A DNA stretch of 17,163 nt from Clostridia bacterium (GCA_900763355.1 CAAFJY010000205.1:1-17163); one strand, 5' to 3'. Shown: positions 1 through 6,503, counted from the first letter of the stretch. Notes: generated by a model from the letters alone, not told the origin. Made by a program: numbers and translations.

Positions 1-1
1 G

Positions 2-808
2 CCATGGGATATCGTCGATATTCTCATCGTGGCCTTTTTGGTGTACCGTCTCATGCGGTTTTTGCGGAATACTTCGGCGCAGAAGCTCTTTCAGGGGCTC
101 ATCGCCCTTTTGGTGCTGCTGGAGCTGTCCGATGTGCTGCAGCTTCACGTCATCCGCTATATCATGGAGGCGGTGATGCAGGTGGGGGTGCTGTCCCTGG
201 TGGTCATCTTCCAGCCGGAGCTGCGCAAGATGTTGGAGCAGTTCGGCGGCAACCGCATCAGCCGCTTCTTCACCTTTAACCGCAGCCAGCAGCAGGCCAA
301 GAGCACCGACACCGCCATCCTTCAGACCATCGAGGCCGTCAATTCCCTTTCCTGGACCAAGACAGGGGCCCTCATCATCTTCCAGCGGGAGGATGATCTG
401 TCGGCGGTCATCAACACCGGCACCACCATCAATGCCGACGTCAACGCCGAGCTTCTGAAAAACCTCTTCTACAACAAGGCCCCCCTCCACGACGGGGCGG
501 TGGTCATCGTCAACGGCCGCATCGCCGCCGCCGGGTGCATCCTCCCCCTGAGCGGAAACCAGAACATCAGCAAGGACCTGGGCACCCGCCACCGGGCGGG
601 CCTGGGGATGAGTGAAAATTACGATTCCCTCTCGGTCATCGTCTCGGAGGAGACGGGGGGCATCTCCCTGGCCGAGGGGGGCATCCTCAAGCAGCATCTG
701 GCGGCAGAGACCCTGGAGCGTCTGCTCACGGCCAAGCTCATGCCGGAAAGCGAGCCCGAGGACAAAAAGACCCTGGGAGCCCGGATAAGGGGGTGGATCG
801 GCAAATGA
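2..808 (+). CDS. cdaA: Diadenylate cyclase CdaA, 5' end cut by the window edge
   Basis: Makes cyclic di-AMP from two ATP at the membrane; in Firmicutes this messenger controls potassium and osmolyte transport and cell-wall homeostasis. The frame is open from base 2 with no start codon, and about 268 residues are visible against roughly 273 in B. subtilis CdaA, so only a few N-terminal residues are missing. An internal GTG at 29 is not the true start, because the coding frame and hydrophobic sequence continue upstream of it. The first visible ~75 residues are hydrophobic helices with the family phrase IIFQPELR (here VIFQPELRKMLEQ). The DAC domain follows with both catalytic signatures: DGA encoded at 491-499 and RHR at 587-595, then SEETGG. 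The stop overlaps the next start (ATGA, 805-808), indicating translational coupling to the CdaR partner. Identity is very secure. Confidence 0.96.
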   Translation, partial: PWDIVDILIVAFLVYRLMRFLRNTSAQKLFQGLIALLVLLELSDVLQLHVIRYIMEAVMQVGVLSLVVIFQPELRKMLEQFGGNRISRFFTFNRSQQQAKSTDTAILQTIEAVNSLSWTKTGALIIFQREDDLSAVINTGTTINADVNAELLKNLFYNKAPLHDGAVVIVNGRIAAAGCILPLSGNQNISKDLGTRHRAGLGMSENYDSLSVIVSEETGGISLAEGGILKQHLAAETLERLLTAKLMPESEPEDKKTLGARIRGWIGK

Positions 809-2058
809 AATGGATGAAGGAGCATGACGTCTTTCTCCGGGTGCTGTCGCTGATCATCGCCATCTTTTTGTGGTCCTATGTGATGCGGGTGGACAACCCG
901 GACAAGACCGAGGAATACCGCAACGTCACCGTCCAGCTGGAGGGGCTGAGCCAGCTCACCGACAACGGCCTGGTCCTCCTCAGCGGCAGCAGCGAGACCA
1001 TTTCCATCAAGGCCTCCGGCAAGCGGGACAGCATCCTTAATATGCGCAAGGAATACATCACCGCCACGGCCAGCGTGTCCTCCATCACCGAGCCGGGGGA
1101 ATACACCCTGAATTACAAGACGGCCTTGGACGCCTCCGGCGTCACCATCACCGAAAAATCCCCCAGCCAGATCCGGGTGGTGGTGGACCGGATGACCAAG
1201 ATCTCGGTCCCCGTGCGCACCTCTCTCACCGGGGAGCTCCCGGAAAAATGCACCGTCTCCGACTACCAGACCTCCCCCGACGCCGTCACCGTCAGCGGGC
1301 CGGAGAGCATTCTGCAGACGGTCTCGGCGGCCCGGGTGACCTATGATCTCTCGGGGGTCACCGGCTCGGTGCAGACCACCGTGGCCTATACCCTGGTGGA
1401 CAGCCAGGGGAACGAGGTCACCGATTCCCACATCACCGCCGACACCCCCTCCACCCTCCTGACCGTCAACATCAAGCGCAACGATTATATCCCCCTCACC
1501 GTCAATCTCATCGGATCCCCCTATCTCAGCGCCGACCAGGTGCGCTACCGGGTGGAGCCGGAATCGGTCCAGCTCACCGGCGCGCCGGAGGTCATCGCCG
1601 AGCTCAACCAGATCAATCTGGGCAGCGTCAGCCTCCAGGATGTGCTGCAAAAGGGCGAGACCACGGTGACCCTGCCCATCATCCTGCCCAACGGGGTATC
1701 CGGGACGGCCGACACCCCCGCCGAGGCCAAGGTGACCCTCATCCTGGACGGCTATGACTGGAAGACATTTACCCTGGGGACCGGCGCTCTCAGCGGCGAC
1801 ACCATCCTCTCCTATCCCGAGCAGGAGATCACCATGACGGTCTTTGGCCCTGCGGCGGCGCTGGAGGCCCTCGATCCCGCAAGCGTCCGCCTGATCCCCC
1901 AATACACGGTGGAGGAGTTGGTGGCCGGGGAAAATATCCTCACCTGCCGGGCCGAGCTCCCGGACGAGACCCTCTATATCTGCCGGGATGTGCAGATCAT
2001 CGCCGGTGTTACCCAGGAGGACCTGGACACCGCCCTTTCCGGCACCCCGGAGGAATGA
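805..2058 (+). CDS. cdaR: CdaA regulatory protein CdaR (YbbR-domain protein)
   Basis: CdaR binds the membrane cyclase CdaA and modulates its output from the extracellular side. The 417-residue product has one N-terminal membrane helix (about residues 9-27, ending FLWSYVM). Four extracellular beta-rich YbbR repeats follow, at roughly residues 38-120, 133-205, 229-305 and 320-400; I placed these by recurring strand and glycine patterns, so the limits are approximate. The ATG at 805 is preferred over the in-frame GTG at 793 because it forms an ATGA overlap with cdaA and has a purine-rich ribosome site (AAGGGGG near 787-793) at reasonable spacing. Direct coupling to cdaA is the usual arrangement and supports the assignment. 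In Bacillus glmM follows directly; here a flavoprotein gene does. Confidence 0.93.
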   Translation: MKWMKEHDVFLRVLSLIIAIFLWSYVMRVDNPDKTEEYRNVTVQLEGLSQLTDNGLVLLSGSSETISIKASGKRDSILNMRKEYITATASVSSITEPGEYTLNYKTALDASGVTITEKSPSQIRVVVDRMTKISVPVRTSLTGELPEKCTVSDYQTSPDAVTVSGPESILQTVSAARVTYDLSGVTGSVQTTVAYTLVDSQGNEVTDSHITADTPSTLLTVNIKRNDYIPLTVNLIGSPYLSADQVRYRVEPESVQLTGAPEVIAELNQINLGSVSLQDVLQKGETTVTLPIILPNGVSGTADTPAEAKVTLILDGYDWKTFTLGTGALSGDTILSYPEQEITMTVFGPAAALEALDPASVRLIPQYTVEELVAGENILTCRAELPDETLYICRDVQIIAGVTQEDLDTALSGTPEE

Positions 2059-2064
2059 GCACCC

Positions 2065-3657
2065 ATGAGTATTTTGATCTCTGACGTCAGGCTTCCCTTT
2101 CCGTTTTCGGAGGGGGAAGCCTTGACTGCCGCAATACGGAAATATTCCATCCCCAAAAGCCGGGTCCGGGCGGGGAGCATTTACAAGCGCTCCCTGGATC
2201 TCCGCCATGGGGAGCTCCGGGCCGTGTGTACCGTGGAGCTCTCTCTGGAGGGAGACGAGCGGGCCCTGGCAGCGCAAAAGAACGATCCCCATTTCCGTCT
2301 CCGCACCCCGGCCCGGATGCCTGTCCCCACGGGGAAGGAGCGTTTGAGCGCGCCGCCGGTGGTGGTGGGCTTTGGCCCGGCGGGGATGTTCGCCGCCCTC
2401 ATCCTGGCGAAAAACGGCTATCGCCCCATCGTTTTGGAACGGGGGCAGGCCATGGACCGGCGGGACCGGGCGGTCTCGGCCTTTTTTGCCGGGGGGATGC
2501 TGGACGAAAACTCCAACATCCAGTTCGGCGAAGGGGGCGCGGGGGCCTATTCCGACGGCAAGCTCACCACCCGGATCGGGGACGAGCGCTGCGAGCTGGT
2601 GCTCCGCCTGCTCACCGAGCATGGCGCGCCGGAGGCCGATCTCAAGGCGGCGAAGCCCCACATCGGCACCGATCTTTTGAAAAACATCGTCGTCTCCATC
2701 CGGCGGGAGATCCTCGCCCTGGGGGGCGAGGTGCGGTTCGGGACCCCGGTGCGGGAGCTCCTCCTGCGGGAGGGGACCCTGCGGGGCCTGCGGCTGGGGG
2801 AGGGGGACCTCCCCTGCGACACGGCGGTGCTGGCCATCGGCCACAGCGCCCGGGACAGCTTCGAAGCCCTCCTGCGCCAGGGGGTGCCCATGGAGCCCAA
2901 GGCCTTTTCCGTGGGCGTCCGGGCCGAGCATCCCCAGGCGCTCATCGATCGGGCTTTGTATGGAAAATATGCCGGGATGCCCGGGCTCCCGGCGGGGGAA
3001 TATGCCCTCTCCTGGCGGGAGGGGGACCGGGGCTGCTACTCCTTCTGCATGTGTCCCGGGGGCCAGGTGGTGGCGGCTGCCAGCGAAACGGGCGGCGTGG
3101 TCACCAACGGGATGAGTTATCACGCCCGAAACGGGAAAAATGCCAACGCGGCCCTGTGCGTTTCCGTGGGGCCGGAGGATTTCGGCCATCAGGTGCTGGA
3201 CGGCGTGAAGTTCCAGCGGATGCTGGAGCGCTGGGCCTTTGACCTGGGGGGCGGGGATTATACCGCACCCGCCCAGCGCATGGGGGACTTCCTGGCGGGG
3301 AGACCCTCCCGGACGCTGGGGAGCGTGGAGCCCACCTATCCCCGGGGCGTTCGACCCGGGAGCCTGGACGAGGTTTTGCCAGAGGTGGTGTGCGGGATGC
3401 TCCGCCGGGCGGTGCCCCGCTTTGCGGGGAAGCTGCGGGGCTATGACGAGCCCGACGCGGTGCTCACGGGGGTGGAGACCCGGACCTCGTCCCCGGTGCG
3501 CATCCTGCGGGGGGACGATCTGTATAGTCCCGCTGTCCGGGGGCTCATCCCCTGCGGCGAAGGGGCCGGCTATGCCGGCGGCATCATGAGCGCCGCCGTG
3601 GATGGCATAAGAGCCGCAGAAAGGATCATGGCGCAGTATGCGCCGCTGGAGGGCTGA
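2065..3657 (+). CDS. FAD-dependent dehydrogenase (COG2509 type, function unknown)
   Basis: A 530-residue flavoprotein of the family annotated as uncharacterised NAD(FAD)-utilising dehydrogenases. The substrate is not known and none is proposed. An N-terminal domain of about 95 residues precedes the Rossmann motif GFGPAG at residues 102-107, followed by the acidic strand end VLERG. Other conserved family phrases are FGEGGAGAYSDGKLTTRIG and KPHIGTD, and near the C-terminus the FAD-contacting GEGAGYAGGI begins at residue 498. The start is set by GGAGGAA at 2049-2055, nine bases before the ATG and overlapping the end of cdaR. In clostridia this gene commonly sits between cdaR and glmM, so the position fits, but glmM does not follow. 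The final 17 codons plus stop and one preceding base are duplicated exactly 180 bp downstream. This first copy looks native, because the family normally ends soon after the GEGAGYAGGI motif. Confidence 0.9.
   Translation: MSILISDVRLPFPFSEGEALTAAIRKYSIPKSRVRAGSIYKRSLDLRHGELRAVCTVELSLEGDERALAAQKNDPHFRLRTPARMPVPTGKERLSAPPVVVGFGPAGMFAALILAKNGYRPIVLERGQAMDRRDRAVSAFFAGGMLDENSNIQFGEGGAGAYSDGKLTTRIGDERCELVLRLLTEHGAPEADLKAAKPHIGTDLLKNIVVSIRREILALGGEVRFGTPVRELLLREGTLRGLRLGEGDLPCDTAVLAIGHSARDSFEALLRQGVPMEPKAFSVGVRAEHPQALIDRALYGKYAGMPGLPAGEYALSWREGDRGCYSFCMCPGGQVVAAASETGGVVTNGMSYHARNGKNANAALCVSVGPEDFGHQVLDGVKFQRMLERWAFDLGGGDYTAPAQRMGDFLAGRPSRTLGSVEPTYPRGVRPGSLDEVLPEVVCGMLRRAVPRFAGKLRGYDEPDAVLTGVETRTSSPVRILRGDDLYSPAVRGLIPCGEGAGYAGGIMSAAVDGIRAAERIMAQYAPLEG
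3603..3657 (+). repeat. 55-bp direct repeat, copy 1 (native 3' end of the flavoprotein gene)
   Basis: An exact 55-base match to 3783-3837. It covers the last 17 codons and TGA of the FAD-dependent dehydrogenase plus one upstream base. Within it lies a 6-bp inverted repeat with a three-base spacer (GGCGCA at 3630-3635, TGCGCC at 3639-3644). Similarity breaks sharply at both ends of the repeat. The coding context shows that this is the original copy. Confidence 0.98.
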
Positions 3658-3782
3658 GGGATGCCATCCACCGGGCCCAAAGGGCCCGCCGCCGCTGCGC
3701 GGCGTCCGGGCGCAGGGCGATCCATTCGCCCAGCGCCCTATGAGATCCAACGGGGTCCCCGCAGCGCCCTGCGCTGTGAGGC
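3658..3782. repeat. 125-bp hairpin-rich spacer between the two repeat copies
   Basis: GC-rich and dense in inverted repeats. Seen directly: 3672-3678 with 3682-3688 (7 bp, AAA loop); 3690-3695 with 3699-3704 (6 bp); 3708-3720 with 3726-3738 (12 pairs broken by one A/A mismatch, five-base loop TCCAT); 3762-3766 with 3772-3776 (5 bp). An 11-bp segment at 3661-3671 is the reverse complement of 3598-3608 inside the preceding gene. No transposase, no matching terminal inverted repeats and no clear T-tract are present. It resembles an interspersed palindromic repeat or a recombination remnant more than a gene, but copy number elsewhere in the genome cannot be judged from this window. Confidence 0.7.
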
Positions 3783-3837
3783 TGGCATAAGAGCCGCAGA
3801 AAGGATCATGGCGCAGTATGCGCCGCTGGAGGGCTGA
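3783..3837 (+). repeat. 55-bp direct repeat, copy 2 (duplicated gene tail)
   Basis: Identical over 55 bases to the 3' end of the flavoprotein gene at 3603-3657, including its stop codon and internal hairpin (3810-3815 with 3819-3824). It has no coding head of its own, so as a gene fragment it is non-functional. The offset is exactly 180 bases, so it keeps the same reading frame as copy 1. Likely origins are a local duplication, or a recombination or integration event at the end of the gene. Confidence 0.97.
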
Positions 3838-3871
3838 AAAACCCGGTCTTTTCCCGAAAAAACACCCAGGC

Positions 3872-3888
3872 TGGCCGGGAAACGGCCA
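3872..3888 (+). terminator. Weak hairpin upstream of the RseC-like gene
   Basis: TGGCCG (3872-3877) pairs perfectly with CGGCCA (3883-3888) around a five-base loop, followed by only three T residues. The stem is stable, but the short T-run makes efficient intrinsic termination doubtful. It could be a weak terminator or attenuator for transcripts leaving the flavoprotein gene. Confidence 0.3.
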
Positions 3889-3913
3889 TTTGCGAAGAAA
3901 AAGGAGCATTTTT

Positions 3914-4330
3914 ATGGAACAACAGGCACAGGTCATCCGCGAACTGAATGAAAGCACCGTTTTGGTGGCGGTCAAGCGCAAGTCGGCCTGCTCCGGGGAC
4001 TGCCACACCTGCCACGGCTGCCCCCATCCGGAGGAGACCGTTATGGTCCAGGCGGACAACACCGTGGGCGCCCGCAAGGGGGACGAGGTGCTGGTCACCA
4101 GCTCCACGGGCCGGGTGCTCCGGCTGGCGGTGCTGCTGTATATCATGCCCCTCTGCCTCTTTTTCCTGGGCTATTTCCTGGCCGGGGGCGGCGAGGGGAG
4201 ACGGGCCGCCGTGGGGTGTCTCGCCTTTGCGCTGGGGATGGGCATCTGCGTCCTGGTCTCCCGCAGCATGAAGAAAAACCGGCGGGAGATGCATTTCACC
4301 GTGGACCGGGTGCTGAAAAGCGCCGAATAA
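3914..4330 (+). CDS. RseC/SoxR-reducing-family small membrane protein
   Basis: A 138-residue protein with the layout of the RseC/MucC (SoxR_reducing_C) family. It has an N-terminal soluble part with a cysteine cluster, C26-x3-C30-x2-C33-x2-C36 set among histidines, which could hold a metal or Fe-S centre. A short beta-like segment (residues 42-66) follows, then two membrane helices (about 71-91 and 98-115) and a basic tail. Family members are linked to Rnf/Rsx electron transfer, SoxR reduction or sigma-E control in proteobacteria; in Firmicutes their role is not settled. AAGGAG at 3901-3906, seven bases before the ATG at 3914, fixes the start. A longer frame beginning at 3818 would translate the repeat copy and is rejected. 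No Rnf or SoxR gene is nearby, so the partner is unknown. Confidence 0.78.
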   Translation: MEQQAQVIRELNESTVLVAVKRKSACSGDCHTCHGCPHPEETVMVQADNTVGARKGDEVLVTSSTGRVLRLAVLLYIMPLCLFFLGYFLAGGGEGRRAAVGCLAFALGMGICVLVSRSMKKNRREMHFTVDRVLKSAE

Positions 4331-4440
4331 AAAAGAGACCCTCTCTCAACCGAGAGGACGCGCCGCGGGGAAGCGGACCTTCCAGCGCGGCGGATCCTGT
4401 CCGCTGAGAGTACCAAAAAGAAGGAATTGGATGTGATTTT
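4331..4440 (+). promoter_or_regulatory. Structured 110-base gap ahead of yicC
   Basis: Several competing stems are visible. CCTCTC (4340-4345) pairs with GAGAGG (4352-4357). CGCCGCG (4361-4367) pairs with CGCGGCG (4386-4392) and encloses GGAAG (4369-4373) with CTTCC (4379-4383). Alternatively AGCGGA (4372-4377) or GCGGA (4390-4394) can pair with TCCGC(T) at 4400-4405, and GAGAG (4406-4410) can replace 4352-4356 as partner of the CTCTC tract. Such exclusive pairings are typical of cis-acting leaders, but no known riboswitch core was recognised. No T-run directly follows the large hairpin on the plus strand. On the minus strand the first stem is followed five bases later by six T residues. Confidence 0.4.
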
Positions 4441-5322
4441 TTGCTGAGCAGTATGACCGGCTATGGCCGGGTAAAACAGGAAAACGAGCTGTGGGAGATC
4501 ACGGTGGAAATCCGTTCGGTCAACCACCGCTTCCTCGATCTCAACATCAAGGTCCCCCGGATCTATGGCTATCTGGAGGATCTGGTGACCAAGCAGGTCC
4601 AGGCGGCCATCGCCCGGGGCAAAGTGGATATTTTCGTCAGCGTCCGGGCCAAGGAGGGCGGCGATATCCGCATCACCCCCAACATGGCCGTCATCCAGGG
4701 GTATCTGGAAGCCATGAAAGCGATCCAGGAGCGGTTTTCGGTGGCCTCCGTTTCGGTGACGCCCCTGGATCTCCTCCGCCTCCCCGACGCCATGGAGGAG
4801 ACCAAGGAAGAAGCCGATGCCGAAGCGCTCAAAGCCCTGGTGACCGACACTCTGGCCCAGGCGTTGGAGGAATACAACGCCATGCGCCGGCGGGAGGGGG
4901 AACGCCTCTGCCAGGATGTGTGCTACCGGGCGGGGCTGCTGCGGGGCTATGTGGACTTTGTGGAACAGCGCTCCCTCGACACAGTGGAGGAATACCGCGC
5001 CCGCATCGCCGCCCGCATGACCGAGATCCTGGACGGCAGCGAGCTGGCTCAGCAGCGCATTCTGCAGGAGGCCGCTCTTTATGCCGACAAGGTCAACGTC
5101 ACCGAGGAGATCGTCCGGCTGCGCTCCCACCTGTCCCAGCTGGATACCATGCTCCAGAGCCCCGTGGCCATCGGCCGCAAGCTGGACTTTTTGGTCCAGG
5201 AGCTCAACCGGGAGACCAACACCATCGGTTCCAAGGCCAGTGATTTCGAGATCGCCAAGACCGTTGTGGAGATGAAGGCCGAGATCGAAAAGATCCGGGA
5301 ACAGATCCAGAACCTGGAATAA
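4441..5322 (+). CDS. yicC: YicC-family endoribonuclease
   Basis: YicC proteins (YloC in B. subtilis) are endoribonucleases implicated in RNA turnover. This one is 293 residues, the normal length. The N-terminal domain opens with the signature SMTGYGR followed by EIRSVNHRFLD. The C-terminal DUF1732 part carries the strongly conserved GRKLDFLVQELNRE and NTIGSK, and ends in a helical tail. The start chosen is TTG at 4441: it gives M-L-S-S-M-T-G-Y-G, matching the family start M-I-R-S-M-T-G-Y-G. No ATG or GTG lies in frame between the upstream in-frame stop (4405-4407) and this codon. The ribosome site AAGGAA at 4421-4426 is rather far away (14 bases). The next in-frame ATG, at 4453, would cut off the first four family residues. 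remA follows after 12 bases. Confidence 0.93.
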   Translation: MLSSMTGYGRVKQENELWEITVEIRSVNHRFLDLNIKVPRIYGYLEDLVTKQVQAAIARGKVDIFVSVRAKEGGDIRITPNMAVIQGYLEAMKAIQERFSVASVSVTPLDLLRLPDAMEETKEEADAEALKALVTDTLAQALEEYNAMRRREGERLCQDVCYRAGLLRGYVDFVEQRSLDTVEEYRARIAARMTEILDGSELAQQRILQEAALYADKVNVTEEIVRLRSHLSQLDTMLQSPVAIGRKLDFLVQELNRETNTIGSKASDFEIAKTVVEMKAEIEKIREQIQNLE

Positions 5323-5334
5323 ACGGAGGGGGAT

Positions 5335-5601
5335 ATGAAGCTCATCAACATCGGCTTCGGCAACATGGTCTCGGCCAGCAGGCTGGTGGCCATCGTCAGT
5401 CCGGAGTCCGCGCCCATCCGGCGCATCATCGCCAAGGCCAAGGAGAGCAATATGCTCATTGACGCCACCTATGGCCGCCGCAGCCGCAGCGTTCTGGTCA
5501 CCGATTCGGACCACATCATTTTGTCCCCCATCCAGCCGGAGACCATCGCCAACCGTCTGTCCAGCGAGGACGAAGAGGAAGAAGAGGACGAGGATGAATA
5601 G
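5335..5601 (+). CDS. remA: RemA-type DNA-binding regulator (DUF370)
   Basis: RemA is a small DNA-binding protein; in B. subtilis it activates extracellular-matrix and osmoprotection genes. The 88-residue product carries the family body: INIGFGNMVSASRLVAIVSP, then APIRRIIAKAKE and the basic GRRSRSVLVTDSDHIILSPIQPETIANR. It ends in an acidic tail, SSEDEEEEEDEDE, longer than I would expect for the core family. The start is supported by GGAGGGG just upstream (5324-5330). The gene order yicC-remA-gmk matches B. subtilis yloC-ylzA-gmk. Its last eight bases overlap gmk. Which promoters it controls in this organism cannot be told from the window. Confidence 0.93.
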   Translation: MKLINIGFGNMVSASRLVAIVSPESAPIRRIIAKAKESNMLIDATYGRRSRSVLVTDSDHIILSPIQPETIANRLSSEDEEEEEDEDE

Positions 5602-6187
5602 AAAAGGTACATTGTTCGTGGTCACCGGCCCCAGCGGGGCGGGAAAGGGCACCGTCCTGAAGGAGGTCACCTCCCGGATGGACCACCTGTATTTCTCCGT
5701 TTCGGCCACCACCCGGGCGCCCCGGGCGGGGGAGGCGGACGGCGTCCACTATCATTTCCTGGATCGGGCGGGGTTCGAGGACCTCATCCGCCGGGACCGG
5801 CTGCTGGAGTACGCCGAATATGTGGGGAACTATTACGGGACCCCTCTGGACCCGGTGACGGAGCATCTGTCCGCCGGTGACGACGTTCTTTTGGAGATCG
5901 AGGTCCAGGGTGCGCTGAAGGTCAAGGAAAAGCGCCCTGACGCGGCCCTCATCTTCATCGCGCCCCCCTCCTTTGCCGAGCTGGAGAGCCGGCTCCGGGG
6001 CCGGGGCACCGAGAGGGAGGAAACCATCCTCCGCCGCATGGAGGCCGCCCGGCGGGAATGCGCCGTCATGGACCGGTACGATTACATCGTCCTCAACGAC
6101 CGGGTGGAATCGGCTGCCCGGGAACTGGAGAGCATCATCACCGCCTTCCGCTGCCGCCGGGAAAACCGGGGCTTTGAGCTGAAATAA
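5594..6187 (+). CDS. gmk: Guanylate kinase
   Basis: Phosphorylates GMP (and dGMP) to GDP with ATP, an essential step in guanine nucleotide supply and a known target of (p)ppGpp in Firmicutes. The 197-residue product has the P-loop GPSGAGKGT at residues 12-20, the GMP-binding stretch SATTRAPRAGE followed by DGVHYHF, the YAEYVGNYYGTP segment, and EIEVQGALKVK in the nucleotide core. The start at 5594 gives the family N-terminus MNRKGTLFVVTG and overlaps remA by eight bases; GAGGA at 5584-5588 is its ribosome site. A frame extended upstream to 5459 is an artefact of the overlap with remA. Confidence 0.97.
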   Translation: MNRKGTLFVVTGPSGAGKGTVLKEVTSRMDHLYFSVSATTRAPRAGEADGVHYHFLDRAGFEDLIRRDRLLEYAEYVGNYYGTPLDPVTEHLSAGDDVLLEIEVQGALKVKEKRPDAALIFIAPPSFAELESRLRGRGTEREETILRRMEAARRECAVMDRYDYIVLNDRVESAARELESIITAFRCRRENRGFELK

Positions 6188-6198
6188 CGCATTTTTCC

Positions 6199-6218
6199 GC
6201 GGAATCACCGCATTTTTT
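6199..6218 (+). terminator. Possible weak terminator or attenuator between gmk and rpoZ
   Basis: A short stem GCGG/CCGC (6199-6202 with 6208-6211, loop AATCA) is followed one base later by six T residues (6213-6218). A four-bp stem is marginal for termination, so partial read-through into rpoZ is the more likely effect. The surrounding 6188-6260 gap is AT-rich, but I could not identify a convincing promoter in it. Confidence 0.28.
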
Positions 6219-6260
6219 ACATTACAGATCCATTTTTCTGAGAAAAAGGAGTATCACATT

Positions 6261-6503
6261 ATGCTGCATCCCTCTATGACCGAACTGCTGACCAAGGTGG
6301 ATAACCGCTATCTCCTGGTGAACATCACCGCCAAACGCGCCCGGGAGATCGCTGACGAAGCCGAGCTTCACGAAATCAAGCTCACCGAAAAGCCTGTCAA
6401 GCTGGCCCTGGACGATATCATGTCCGGCCGCATCATCCCCATCGAGACTCCGCTGCGCCCCGACCAGGACGCCAACGAGGTCCCCGAAGAGCCCGAGCAG
6501 TAA
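6261..6503 (+). CDS. rpoZ: RNA polymerase omega subunit
   Basis: Omega assists folding and assembly of the beta-prime subunit of RNA polymerase. The 80-residue product is of the usual size for Firmicutes and has the conserved N-terminal part: MTELLTKVDNRYLLVNITAK followed by RAREIADEAE. The KPVKLALDDIMSGRI stretch and an acidic tail (PEEPEQ) follow. AAGGAG at 6246-6251, nine bases before the ATG, fixes the start. The position directly after gmk matches the standard order. In B. subtilis coaBC comes next, but here priA starts nine bases later. Confidence 0.94.
   Translation: MLHPSMTELLTKVDNRYLLVNITAKRAREIADEAELHEIKLTEKPVKLALDDIMSGRIIPIETPLRPDQDANEVPEEPEQ

Noticed and set aside
793..804. In-frame GTG as cdaR start
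   Set aside because: The ATG at 805 makes the ATGA overlap with cdaA and a better-placed ribosome site.
3661..3837. Small plus-strand ORF of 58 codons across the spacer and second repeat
   Set aside because: It has no ribosome site, its sequence is dominated by hairpin DNA, and its end is just the duplicated tail of the flavoprotein gene.
3818..3913. Upstream extension of the RseC-like gene
   Set aside because: It would translate the repeat copy and the hairpin gap. A strong ribosome site directly precedes the ATG at 3914, which gives the family N-terminus.
619..4146. Very long minus-strand open frame (1175 codons)
   Set aside because: It lies antisense to cdaA, cdaR, the flavoprotein and the RseC-like gene, all firmly recognised. 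Its translation is rich in Gly, His, Pro and Arg with no domain, as expected of antisense frames in GC-rich coding DNA.
4401..4413. CTGAGAG-ACC string resembling part of a TPP riboswitch
   Set aside because: The other conserved TPP elements are missing, and the downstream genes have no thiamine link.
6188..6260. Promoter search ahead of rpoZ
   Set aside because: The gap is AT-rich, but no -35 and -10 pair with suitable spacing was convincing.
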